Assembly (NCBI GenBank): GCA_965216885.1
Contig: OZ244209.1
Coordinates: forward strand, 4,154,001-4,218,000
From: CAYNJG01 sp965216885
Lineage (GTDB): Bacteria; Planctomycetota; Planctomycetia; Pirellulales; Pirellulaceae
DNA: 64,000 nt
Reading direction: 5' to 3'
The position numbers and the translations under genes are program-made. Shown piece after piece: positions 8,426 to 16,706 of this stretch. Each line of letters begins with the position of its first letter. Position 1 is the stretch's first letter. The notes beneath the pieces are model-generated. The model searched no databases. It was not told the origin of the DNA and saw nothing but the letters and a program-made list of their open reading frames with translations.

Positions 8426-9439
8426 ATGAACATCAGATTATCCAGTCTCCCAATGCTGGCAGCCCCAGTACTGACGGCAGTGTCACTGGTCGTTTTCGCC
8501 GTTTCGCACTCGGTAGCACAGCAACCCGGCGGAACATCGGCGACCTCTCCGAACGCCGTGAAAACGGCAAACCCGGTTGCCGGCCAACCACCGGCGGCAA
8601 GCGGCAACGCCACCTCGGGAGCGACCGTGGTGAAGAACGCCGTGCAGAAAATCGCCCAGCACATGACGATCTCATCGCGATTGCGAGTTCGCACCGATCT
8701 GATGGGCCAACCGCTCGTTGGGTCCGGCGAGTACGCACAGTTGCGATCTTCCGCAGGACTGCTGCTAAGAATGGAACTGGCAATTCAAGCTGGGCAACAG
8801 GCAACCAGCGTGAAACAGATCAGCGATGGGCGAGACCTGTGGGAGCACTGGCGAATCGGCAAGACCGAGCGACTCAATCATGTTGATCTTGATGCTGTCA
8901 ACGATGCCGTCACCAAAGCCCCGGCCGGTTCGGCGGTAGGAGCTTCGTCCAGTCTTGCCAGTGGTGGCCTTCCCAAGATGCTCGCCCAGATTGGTGACAA
9001 CTTTGACTTTGGTCGAATCGAAGTGAAGTCCGGTCGCATCGAAGAAATTCCCGTCTGGTTTGTCAACGGTGTCTGGAAAGGCGAGCGGTTGGCGAAGGCG
9101 GCTCCGGGTGCGGTTGATGGCAGCAAGATCGTCTATGACAAGCTGCCCGTCCATTTGCCGCATCAGGTCGAACTGGTCATTGGCCAACAGAATCTGTTTC
9201 CGTACCGGGTGACCTACCTTCGCTATCACGCGGCGGATGGGAAGTACGTGCTGAAACCTGCCGTGACGACGGAGTTCTTCCATGTTGCGATCGATGACAG
9301 CCTGGATCCAACCCAGTTCAACTACACCCAACCGACGAACATCGGTGTCGCCGATCGCACCGATGCGTTCATCCGGGCTATGGGGATCGAACCCAGAACT
9401 GGAGTCGCCGTCCGCCCGGGCGACAATCCCCCCAGATAG
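8426..9439 (+). CDS. secreted hypothetical protein, 337 aa
   Basis: The product begins with a long Sec signal (hydrophobic to about residue 30, ending SVAQQ) followed by a Pro/Ala/Gly-rich linker. The rest, with RLRVRTDLMGQPLVGSGEY and WEHWRIGKTERL, looks like an extended beta-sheet protein. It recalls LolA-like outer-membrane lipoprotein-sorting folds and the lipoprotein at 750-1754, but this is only by impression. No catalytic motif is visible. It stands alone between a divergent and a downstream gene. Confidence 0.75.
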   Translation: MNIRLSSLPMLAAPVLTAVSLVVFAVSHSVAQQPGGTSATSPNAVKTANPVAGQPPAASGNATSGATVVKNAVQKIAQHMTISSRLRVRTDLMGQPLVGSGEYAQLRSSAGLLLRMELAIQAGQQATSVKQISDGRDLWEHWRIGKTERLNHVDLDAVNDAVTKAPAGSAVGASSSLASGGLPKMLAQIGDNFDFGRIEVKSGRIEEIPVWFVNGVWKGERLAKAAPGAVDGSKIVYDKLPVHLPHQVELVIGQQNLFPYRVTYLRYHAADGKYVLKPAVTTEFFHVAIDDSLDPTQFNYTQPTNIGVADRTDAFIRAMGIEPRTGVAVRPGDNPPR

Positions 9440-9661
9440 CCTGTCCTGAGAGTCTCAACTCGATCGATTCAATACGTTAGCTCGTACAGGCCCTGAGACG
9501 CCGGGATATTCGCGGGTATTGGCGACCACAGGCGAGAAGGGTGGTTACGCTCAAACCACAAACCTTCGTAGCCATTGCGCCGGCTGCGGCCAAGTATTTC
9601 CCGCGGCAATGACTATGCTGTATCCTGTGTGGACTGGGGCCGCAATTCACGGGAGAAAACA

Positions 9662-10624
9662 ATGCTGAACCGACGCAATCGAAGTCGCGCTTTTACGCTC
9701 GTAGAGCTGCTGGTGGTGATCGCAATCATCGCCATGTTGGTCACATTGCTGCTTCCAGCTGTGCAGTCTGCCCGGGAAGCCGCTCGTCGCACGCAATGCG
9801 TTAATCATCTCAAACAAATTGGACTGGCCTTTCACAACCACCACAGTGCGCTGGAGTTCTTTCCCAGTTGCGGTGGCCCGGATTGGACATGGCAGATGTC
9901 CTACAACGATGCCGGCAATCCTATCGTCGGTGAAAAGCAACACGGCGGCTGGGGCTTTCAGATTCTGCCGTACACCGAAGAGACTGCCACGTGGGAAGGC
10001 GGCGGTGCCCGCGAGAACATTGACAAGTCCGTCTTTGCCCGTGGCGTAAAAATGAGCTGGATGTTTTGCCCAACCCGTCGCGAGCCGGAAGCCGTGATGG
10101 CAACGGACTGGCTGCGCAACCCTCGATCTTCGGGTCGTGAAATGCCTCATGCCAAAAACGACTACGCCGCAGGTGCTCACGATACTTCGGTAACGTTCCG
10201 CGATGGCGGTCCCCGTATCAGCAAGGACCAGGGTGTCGGCGCTGTTACACGATCGTGGGTTTCACCAAACGAATCCATTAAACCGACTTCGATCGCAAAG
10301 ATTGCCGACGGTACTTCCAAGACGCTGTTGATCGGCGAGAAACGCATGAACGTCAATCGACTGGGCACCATGCAAGCCAACGACAACGAAGGCTACACGA
10401 CCGGCTGGAATCACGACACGATGCGCTACGTCTCGCGTCGACCGCTGCCGGACTTCAATCATGACTTCGATCCCGGCGACGACCGATTTGGCTCGTCGCA
10501 TACCGCCGGTCACAACGCCTGCTACGCAGATGGCTCGGTCCGTTTCCTCTCCTATGAGTTGGATCCGGAGATCTTCAAGGCGATCGGTGTTCGCAACGAC
10601 GGCCTCAGCGTGCTTGAACAATAA
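9662..10624 (+). CDS. DUF1559 type II pseudopilin-like protein
   Basis: The ATG at 9662, preceded by GGGAGAAAAC, gives a 320-residue protein. It opens with a type IV prepilin-type signal, RAFTLVELLVVIAIIAML, with the cleavage-site Phe, the conserved Glu at +5 and a long hydrophobic helix. The remainder matches DUF1559, a planctomycete-expanded family, ending in the H-x-x-x-x-x-DGSVRF motif (HNACYADGSVRF). These proteins are thought to be processed by prepilin peptidase and to sit at the envelope; the true role is unresolved. A small lipoprotein gene follows 83 bases later, the usual neighbour. Confidence 0.95.
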   Translation: MLNRRNRSRAFTLVELLVVIAIIAMLVTLLLPAVQSAREAARRTQCVNHLKQIGLAFHNHHSALEFFPSCGGPDWTWQMSYNDAGNPIVGEKQHGGWGFQILPYTEETATWEGGGARENIDKSVFARGVKMSWMFCPTRREPEAVMATDWLRNPRSSGREMPHAKNDYAAGAHDTSVTFRDGGPRISKDQGVGAVTRSWVSPNESIKPTSIAKIADGTSKTLLIGEKRMNVNRLGTMQANDNEGYTTGWNHDTMRYVSRRPLPDFNHDFDPGDDRFGSSHTAGHNACYADGSVRFLSYELDPEIFKAIGVRNDGLSVLEQ

Positions 10625-10707
10625 GACTTCCACCTGCACGCGGGGCCACGCCTGAATCGAACTCCAGGCAGCCGGATCCTCGCGCGACACCAAACGGATT
10701 CGATACG

Positions 10708-11133
10708 ATGCCAACGTCACGAACGCTTGCTGGCTGCTGTCTCTTCCTGCTTTTGCTATGCGGCTGCACCGACGAAAAGTTCAGCATGCAAAATGCCGTG
10801 GCCATGAAAGGCACACTGACCGACGCGGGCGTTCCGTTGGTCGTCGAAGGTATCGAAAATGCGACGGGCATGATTGTTCTCGAGTTTCACCCGGTCGTGG
10901 AAGGCGAAGTCGACACGACGGCGGCAACCACGTCGCTGGTCGATCTCGAAGGCAACTTCGAGATTCCGCAGGGCATCGAACCCGGCGAATACGTGATCAC
11001 CGTGCGACAGTGGGAACCGTATCCTCAGAAAGATTTGCTCAAAGGCAAGTTCCGCCTTGGCAAATCGAAAATCATTCGCAATATCGATAGCGACACGGTT
11101 CTCGATATCGATATCTCCAATCCGGAACGCTAG
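10708..11133 (+). CDS. lipoprotein with carboxypeptidase-regulatory-like domain
   Basis: The 141-residue product has a short lipoprotein signal ending LLLLCGC. The mature domain is a single Ig-like beta-sandwich with the pattern DLEGNFEIPQGIEPGEYVITV, typical of carboxypeptidase-regulatory-like (CarboxypepD_reg) domains. Small lipoproteins of this kind often follow DUF1559 genes in planctomycetes. It is probably co-transcribed with the pseudopilin and may be its envelope partner, which is inferred from context only. Confidence 0.85.
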   Translation: MPTSRTLAGCCLFLLLLCGCTDEKFSMQNAVAMKGTLTDAGVPLVVEGIENATGMIVLEFHPVVEGEVDTTAATTSLVDLEGNFEIPQGIEPGEYVITVRQWEPYPQKDLLKGKFRLGKSKIIRNIDSDTVLDIDISNPER

Positions 11134-11264
11134 TAGCCCCGCGCTGCTGGTTCTCCGCTCTCTGTCGGCAAATCGCGCTGGACTTTGGCGTGAAAGGTCC
11201 TAGAAATCAGATAGGGGCTCGCTGCGCTCTCACGGATGCCAAAACGCCACAGAAGAGAAATCTC

Positions 11265-11726
11265 ATGTCAGATATTCACGAACAAATCATTGCCGAACTC
11301 AAAGTCGCGTACTGGATGGAACTGGAAACGGTGATGAGTTACATCGCAAACTCCACCAACCTGGATGGAGTTCGAGCGGAAGAAATCAAGAAGGCGCTCG
11401 CCGCCGATGTGACGGAAGAATTGCTGCACGCCCAGACGCTGGGACGACGCATCAAGACGCTCGGCGGGAAGGTGCCCGGCACGAAAGAGTTCGTCGCCAG
11501 CCAGGATGACCTCCAACCGCCCGCGGACAACACCGATGTCGCCGCCGTGATTCGAGGAGTCATCGCCGCCGAGAACGCCGCGATTCAACAGTACAACAAG
11601 ATCATCAAGCTTTGCGACGGTGTGGACTACGTCACACAGGACATGTGCATTGCGGCCCTTTCGGACGAGGAAGAACATCGTCGCGACTTCATGGGCTATC
11701 TGACTGAATACGAACAACGCGGCTAA
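11265..11726 (+). CDS. ferritin-like di-iron protein
   Basis: The ATG at 11265 lies behind AGAAGAG and gives 153 residues. The protein is a four-helix bundle of the ferritin-like superfamily. It has Glu ligands in the first helix (MELETVMSY), an ELLHAQ segment, a third-helix AAENAAIQQYNK and a final EEEHRRDF, matching the E...ExxH...E...ExxH di-iron pattern. The length fits bacterioferritin/rubrerythrin-type domains without a rubredoxin tail. It probably stores iron or handles oxidants in the cytoplasm. It is not obviously in an operon. Confidence 0.85.
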   Translation: MSDIHEQIIAELKVAYWMELETVMSYIANSTNLDGVRAEEIKKALAADVTEELLHAQTLGRRIKTLGGKVPGTKEFVASQDDLQPPADNTDVAAVIRGVIAAENAAIQQYNKIIKLCDGVDYVTQDMCIAALSDEEEHRRDFMGYLTEYEQRG

Positions 11727-11767
11727 CCGATAGCCCCGAGCCCGACGCGGCGTGAAACCGCCGCCGG

Positions 11768-13630
11768 CTACTCCGTGACCGTAACGAGAATCAGACGTGG
11801 CGGATTCTCGTGCGCCGCTCGAAATTCCCGACGAATCATCTCCAGTCGCTCCGCAGGAAACGGATGCGGGGCACGCAGGTGAACGGTGGCGACGTCTTCT
11901 CCCTGGATACGGCCGTATTCAACTTTCGTACACGCCCATTCGTCTTTGTCAGCCAGTTTCTCCATGCGAGTCAACATGAGCGATTCGGCGCGGCCGGTCA
12001 GTGGAAAATTCGACTCATAAATCCCCAGCACGATGACCAGTCCCAGCAGGACCGCGGTGGCACCCAATGTCCATCGATCGTAGTCACCGTGTTCGTGAGC
12101 GCTGCGAATGCCCGTCGCCCGAAAGGCGATCCACGTTCCCAGAATGATGGCCACAATGTTGGTGAAGAACAACAACGCAGCTCGACTGGCCAGCGGCCAC
12201 TCGCCCATCCAGAACGCGATCCCCGACGTCGCGATCGGCGGAACCAACGCCGCAGCAATGGCAACACCCGGCAAGGCGGACAGCAGGTTCGGTCGCCCAG
12301 AAGCGTAGGCCGCGGCGATACCTCCCACCATGCCCACCAGAATGTCCAGCGTTCCGACCTGGCCCCGCGACAACATTTGCGGAGTAGGATCGTTGCCGCC
12401 GAAGACGGCCCCGACGACGATGCCGATCACAAACGCCAGCAGAAATCCTTTCAACACCGTCATCAGCGTGTGCTGAAACTGCACGAGGTTCCCCTGTGTA
12501 ATGGATAACCCCGTGCCCAACAGCGGCGTCATCAGCGGCGCGACCAACATCGCTCCAATGACGACGGCCCCGGAATCCATGATCAGACCGCCGGCAGCGA
12601 TCAACGTCGACATGCAAATCAGCAACACAAAATCAAAGTCCCACTGCGAGCTACTCTGAATGCGTTCTACCAGCGAAATCCGCTGTTCTCGGGGCAGTTG
12701 CGGAACCGTCTGATGCAGAAACCGCTCCAGCCCCTTGCCGATGCGACTACTCAATGGGATCGCAGACTGTACGACAGCAATCGCCGGCCCGGGATTCGCG
12801 TTCACAAGCCGATCCGCAATCCCCTGCGAGCTAAAGCGGCGGACGACGCCCACCCGCTTCATGCCAAGAATGATCAAGTCCGTTGACTCGTCCACCGTTT
12901 GTCGAATCCCGTCGATCACGTTGTCCGACAGCACGACACGTTTGTCGATACGACTCTGCGAAAGCCCTAACGCTCGATCCACCGTCCGCGCCAGAATGCT
13001 CTCCGCGGCCTGTTCGGCGACGTCGTCGACTGCCGGCTCAACGTGCAAGGCCACCACTCGTGCGTCGTCTTCCACATGGACGATATCGTTGGCCATTTGC
13101 AGGCAGGATGCACTGTGCGGCCCTTCACCCACCGGCGTGACGATGCGTCGGCAACGGCCCTGATTTTCGGATCCCGGCGTGAGGACCACAATCTCGCAGG
13201 GGACATGCTCCAGCAGGTAGTCATGCAACTTCGCGTCTTCCGTGCCACTCTTCTGCTCGGCACTACGAGGCACGATGAGGCTGGTGATTCCAAGCGTATC
13301 CACCTCCTTGTCGACCTGAACGTGTACTTCCGGCGATGTCAGCGAAACGATCTCCAGCGGTAACCGTGGCTGCTCGTCCGCCGCATCACGTTCATTGGCG
13401 ACGGGCCCTTGCTGCAAGATTCGGAACCCATCGGCTTCCAACTGGCTGCTGACGTCAGTGAGTCCTTCGGGAATCTCACCACATACGCTGGAGGTCTCGC
13501 GTTTGGTGGACCCGCGACGTTGCCGCGCCCAGAGGAGCACCAGGCCTTGCTGTCGTCCCCGGGCGATCCGTGACGCCCAATGAACGAGCTTGCAGTCCTT
13601 ACTGTTCGACAGAACAATGGCGACAGTCAT
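11768..13630 (-). CDS. DUF389 membrane protein with USP-like N-terminus
   Basis: The 620-residue protein has a soluble N-terminal half of about 290 residues resembling universal-stress-protein/nucleotide-binding folds (VGEGPHSASC, IILGMKRVGVVRR). This is followed by a membrane half with about six helices carrying the DUF389 signature MDSGAVVIGAMLVAPLMTP. DUF389 proteins are of unproven transport function. A short C-terminal soluble domain follows. Its ATG overlaps the mobA stop by one base, indicating coupled translation, but no functional link between the two is established. Confidence 0.85.
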   Translation of the reverse strand: MTVAIVLSNSKDCKLVHWASRIARGRQQGLVLLWARQRRGSTKRETSSVCGEIPEGLTDVSSQLEADGFRILQQGPVANERDAADEQPRLPLEIVSLTSPEVHVQVDKEVDTLGITSLIVPRSAEQKSGTEDAKLHDYLLEHVPCEIVVLTPGSENQGRCRRIVTPVGEGPHSASCLQMANDIVHVEDDARVVALHVEPAVDDVAEQAAESILARTVDRALGLSQSRIDKRVVLSDNVIDGIRQTVDESTDLIILGMKRVGVVRRFSSQGIADRLVNANPGPAIAVVQSAIPLSSRIGKGLERFLHQTVPQLPREQRISLVERIQSSSQWDFDFVLLICMSTLIAAGGLIMDSGAVVIGAMLVAPLMTPLLGTGLSITQGNLVQFQHTLMTVLKGFLLAFVIGIVVGAVFGGNDPTPQMLSRGQVGTLDILVGMVGGIAAAYASGRPNLLSALPGVAIAAALVPPIATSGIAFWMGEWPLASRAALLFFTNIVAIILGTWIAFRATGIRSAHEHGDYDRWTLGATAVLLGLVIVLGIYESNFPLTGRAESLMLTRMEKLADKDEWACTKVEYGRIQGEDVATVHLRAPHPFPAERLEMIRREFRAAHENPPRLILVTVTE

Positions 13631-14313
13631 TATTTGTTTTCTTCCGTGTTATCCTGCGAAGTCGGTGCATCGTGCAGCCAGTCCGGTTCCGGAAAACCTG
13701 CGTCTCGGAGTGCCGCCAAATACTCCGCCGGCGTGTTCAGATTTTCCAGAAACTTCAGACCGGAATCCACGTGTTCTAACGATTTGGTATCAACTCGCAA
13801 GGTTCCCACGACATCAAATAATTCGCGGGGACGGCGAACGCCCTTTGCAATCAGCTCATCGACGCATGCAGCCACGTTCGTGCGATAGATGGCGGCCAGC
13901 GGATGTAGAAAGCGATCGTCGCGGGGAACGACGACGTCATGATTACCCAGTCGCGCAAAAAGGTCGTCAATCACCTCATTTGTCAGCCAGGGAACGTCGC
14001 AACTGGTCACGTAAGCAGCCATCGCATCAGGCACGCGACCCTGCAGCGTCCGGAGGCCAATACCGATTCCCGCCAGCGGCCCGGCGAATTCCATTTCATC
14101 ATTCGCGATGATCACATTGGGCGGCATTTCTGGCAGCCGCTGCTGCTTCGCGGCGACCACGACGATCGCCGAGACGCTGCCGGACATGATCCGCACAACA
14201 CGTTGTAGCAACGTTTCATTACCAAAAGGCAAATCAGCCTTGGCGCGTCCCATACGTTGGCTTTTCCCACCGCAAAGCACGACTCCGGCCCGACATTCAA
14301 TCAAAGTATCCAT
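13630..14313 (-). CDS. mobA: molybdenum cofactor guanylyltransferase
   Basis: The 227-residue protein carries the nucleotidyltransferase signature LCGGKSQRMGRAKADLPFG near residue 13, with the GTP-binding Gly-rich loop and conserved Lys, and a later SCDVPWL metal-binding Asp segment. MobA adds GMP to molybdopterin to make the MGD cofactor. The gene is divergent from fhcC, whose protein family works with MGD-type enzymes in formylmethanofuran dehydrogenases, so the pairing may be meaningful. It overlaps the DUF389 gene by one base. The length is normal. Confidence 0.9.
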   Translation of the reverse strand: MDTLIECRAGVVLCGGKSQRMGRAKADLPFGNETLLQRVVRIMSGSVSAIVVVAAKQQRLPEMPPNVIIANDEMEFAGPLAGIGIGLRTLQGRVPDAMAAYVTSCDVPWLTNEVIDDLFARLGNHDVVVPRDDRFLHPLAAIYRTNVAACVDELIAKGVRRPRELFDVVGTLRVDTKSLEHVDSGLKFLENLNTPAEYLAALRDAGFPEPDWLHDAPTSQDNTEENK

Positions 14314-14341
14314 TTGCGAAGCGTTTCGGTGTGCCTATACT
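14314..14341 (+). promoter_or_regulatory. candidate promoter of fhcC
   Basis: TTGCGA at 14314-14319 and TATACT at 14336-14341, with a 16-base spacer, form a plausible sigma-70-type promoter. It ends 58 bases before the fhcC start, in the short divergent region shared with mobA. Confidence 0.45.
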
Positions 14342-14399
14342 CGCCACTGAGAATTTTTTTTCGCCCCACGACGCATGCCGAACCACGAACAACAAACTT

Positions 14400-15212
14400 A
14401 TGGCGCTGACACTGGAGCTTAACGTATCGACCACGATTCCGCTGGAGGTCGAGGGCATCACACCGAACGCCATTCGTGAACTTAGCACGGCGGAAGTCGA
14501 AAAGCTGGAGGTTTTCGAGGGCAACAACAAAGCCACGGTCGGCGATTTTTTCACCGTATCCGGATCTCCGGACGATGAGGAAATCCGTTTTCAGGGCGAT
14601 GTCTCCGGCGTGCACTGGATCGGAACCCAAATGTCGTCGGGCCACATCATCATTGAAGGCAATGGTGGTCGTCACATTGGCAGCGAAATGTCCGGCGGCC
14701 GCATCGACGTCATGGGCGACGCATCCGACTGGGTCGGCGCCGAAATGAAGGATGGCATTATCCACGTTCGTGGTCGAGCCGGCCACCTGGTTGGCGCTGC
14801 CTATCGCGGCAGCCCATCCGGCATGCGAGGCGGCACAATTCTTGTCGATGGCAAGGCGGGTAACGAAGTTGGCCACAGCATGCGTCGCGGCATGATCGCA
14901 ATTGGCGGTGATATTGGCGACCTCGTTGGCTTCAACATGCTGGCAGGTACCGTTCTCGTCGGCGGCGAGTCCGGCATTCGGCACGGCGCTGGCATGCATC
15001 GCGGCACGTTGATCTTCCTGTCGGAGGAACGTCCGGAAATGTTGCCGACCTTCACCTTTGGCGGCAAACAGCAGCCGCTGGTTATGTCGATGCTAAAACG
15101 GGAACTGGCCGAGCAGGGATTCGGGCAAGCGGAACTACTGTCGAATGATTTCGTCCTGTATCACGGCGATCAGCTTGAGGGTGGCCGGGGCGAGATTCTA
15201 ATCCGGGCCTAG
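14400..15212 (+). CDS. fhcC: formyltransferase/hydrolase complex subunit C
   Basis: The 270-residue product is built from repeated Gly-rich turns (HIGSEMSGGRIDVMGDASDW, GNEVGHSMRRGMIAIGGDIG) of the right-handed beta-helix found in FmdC/FwdC and the GltB C-terminus. This matches FhcC, a subunit of the formyltransferase/hydrolase complex that releases formate from the methanofuran-like carrier in the H4MPT C1 pathway known in planctomycetes. I start at ATG 14400. No other fhc gene is adjacent, fitting the scattered C1 genes of this phylum. The last 26 bases including the TAG stop are duplicated just downstream. Confidence 0.88.
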   Translation: MALTLELNVSTTIPLEVEGITPNAIRELSTAEVEKLEVFEGNNKATVGDFFTVSGSPDDEEIRFQGDVSGVHWIGTQMSSGHIIIEGNGGRHIGSEMSGGRIDVMGDASDWVGAEMKDGIIHVRGRAGHLVGAAYRGSPSGMRGGTILVDGKAGNEVGHSMRRGMIAIGGDIGDLVGFNMLAGTVLVGGESGIRHGAGMHRGTLIFLSEERPEMLPTFTFGGKQQPLVMSMLKRELAEQGFGQAELLSNDFVLYHGDQLEGGRGEILIRA

Positions 15213-15263
15213 CCATCTCGCGGGCGAGATTCTGATCCGGGCCTGGCCATCTCGCGGGCGAGG
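15187..15263 (+). repeat. 34-bp tandem duplication of the fhcC 3' end
   Basis: Unit one (15187-15220) contains the last eight sense codons and TAG stop of fhcC. Unit two (15221-15254) repeats it with three changes, including TAG to TGG. A third partial copy of nine bases follows. In the second copy the stop is lost, so only the first stop ends the protein at its present length. Confidence 0.92.
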
Positions 15264-15533
15264 CACTTTATCGAGCTTGTCGCTCACTCCGATTTGCATT
15301 TCCCCTCACGCATTGAGACAATCCGGTTCGACTCTTCGACCGAAGATCACCCAGTCACGTGCGCACGCCTTCGTGGTCTTCGACACCGCAGAGAGTTTCC
15401 GCTTTGAATGTCAGTATTTGTGAAACCTGTGTGCAACGACGAATCGTCATCAGCGGGAAAGGTTCCAGGTTTCTGCGTTGCGAACTTGCTCGCAGCGATA
15501 CCCGCTTCCCCAAATACCCACCCCAGCCCGTCG

Positions 15534-15539
15534 TACGAT
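15534..15539 (+). promoter_or_regulatory. candidate -10 element (TACGAT)
   Basis: TACGAT sits 40 bases before the SGNH hydrolase start, at the same distance as the TANNNT hexamers ahead of other genes here. No clear -35 box accompanies it. Confidence 0.3.
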
Positions 15540-15578
15540 GCGAAGGGCACCAACCAGGCTCACCTCCCGAGGAAGACA

Positions 15579-16607
15579 ATGCGTAGTCGCCGGTTTTCTG
15601 TAATCCTTGTCGCGTTGCTTTCTGCCCATGCGTTCGCACAGACGAACGACCTCGTACAGCTGGAAGCAAAGTGCAAAGCCTTCGAATTGGCTCGGCTGCA
15701 CGCGGACGTTCCGCAAATGCAGGAACTCGCGTGGCCCGGCGCCGTTTTCATGTACGAATCGGGCCGGAACTTTGGCTCGATCCTCGACGCAACCAAAAAC
15801 CGTGCTGACAGGAAGAAAGCGACGGGCCCCTATGAACCAGTTCGCGTGGTCGAACGCGTGATCCGCGTTAACGACAATGTGGCCATCGTCACGGAGCTAC
15901 TCGGTGCGACCCTTGATGTGGAAGCTGGCAAGAAAATCAAACCTCGTCGCCGCATGACGACCTGGGTCCAGCGCAACGGCGAATGGAAGGTCGAAGCCTA
16001 TCATTCATCGGATTACTCGCAGTGGGAAAAATCGATCGTCGCCTTTGAAGAAAGCGACGCGAACGCAGCCAGTGCTCCCGGCAAGATCGTATTCATTGGC
16101 AGCTCCAGCATTCGTGGCTGGAAAACACTGACCGAAGATTTCCCTGGGCTACCGGTTCTGCGTCGCGGGTTTGGAGGATCGCAACTCATCGACAGCATCG
16201 TGTACGCCCATCGCATCGTGCGTCCCTATCAGCCGACAGCAGTTGCCGTCTACGCGGGGGACAATGATGTCGGGCAGGGAAAATCTGCTGAACGCGTTTT
16301 TCATGACTTCAGGATGTTGGTCGAAACCATTCACGCGACCAACCCGGAAACGCGAATTGGCTTTATCGCAATCAAGCCAAGCATCCGACGTTGGGAAATG
16401 TGGCCGACCATGAACGCCGCCAACCAGATGGTCGCCAACTACGCGCGGGAACACGACCGCGTCACGTTCCTGGACATTGCCACGCCCATGCTGGGTGACG
16501 ACGGCAAGCCGAAACCGGAATTTTTTGTCAAGGACGGACTACACATGACGGCGGAGGGCTATGCGGCGTGGACGAAGGCCATCCTTCCGTGGGCTCAAAA
16601 TCGCTAG
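15579..16607 (+). CDS. secreted SGNH/GDSL hydrolase with N-terminal NTF2-like domain
   Basis: The ATG at 15579 follows GAGGAAGAC and gives a 342-residue protein with a signal peptide ending AHAFAQ. Residues of about 25-150 resemble a SnoaL/DUF4440-type (NTF2-like) fold with the closing WVQRNGEWKVEAYHSS. The C-terminal half is an SGNH hydrolase with block I FIGSSSIRGW (Ser nucleophile), block II RGFGGS, block III YAGDND and block V DGLHMTAEGY with catalytic Asp and His. It probably cleaves esters, for example on polysaccharides, outside the cytoplasm. The two-domain pairing is somewhat unusual. Confidence 0.88.
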   Translation: MRSRRFSVILVALLSAHAFAQTNDLVQLEAKCKAFELARLHADVPQMQELAWPGAVFMYESGRNFGSILDATKNRADRKKATGPYEPVRVVERVIRVNDNVAIVTELLGATLDVEAGKKIKPRRRMTTWVQRNGEWKVEAYHSSDYSQWEKSIVAFEESDANAASAPGKIVFIGSSSIRGWKTLTEDFPGLPVLRRGFGGSQLIDSIVYAHRIVRPYQPTAVAVYAGDNDVGQGKSAERVFHDFRMLVETIHATNPETRIGFIAIKPSIRRWEMWPTMNAANQMVANYAREHDRVTFLDIATPMLGDDGKPKPEFFVKDGLHMTAEGYAAWTKAILPWAQNR

Positions 16608-16665
16608 ACGGTTGCGGAAGCTACGGTCGCAAGCAGTCGCTCTCGTCCGGCCCCTGAATCGTTGC

Positions 16666-16671
16666 TAGACT
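16666..16671 (+). promoter_or_regulatory. candidate -10 element (TAGACT)
   Basis: TAGACT lies 36 bases before the start of the Gfo/Idh oxidoreductase gene, in the position and form of other candidate -10 boxes in this window. No -35 match is evident. Confidence 0.3.
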
Positions 16672-16706
16672 CAAGGTCCTTCCTCACGTTCGCTGGAGCC
16701 AAAAAA

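Noticed and set aside
13630..14313. Considered IspD or GlmU-type nucleotidyltransferase instead of MobA
   Set aside because: The loop LCGGKSQRMGRAKADLPFG and the length of 227 residues fit MobA better than the CTP or UTP enzymes.
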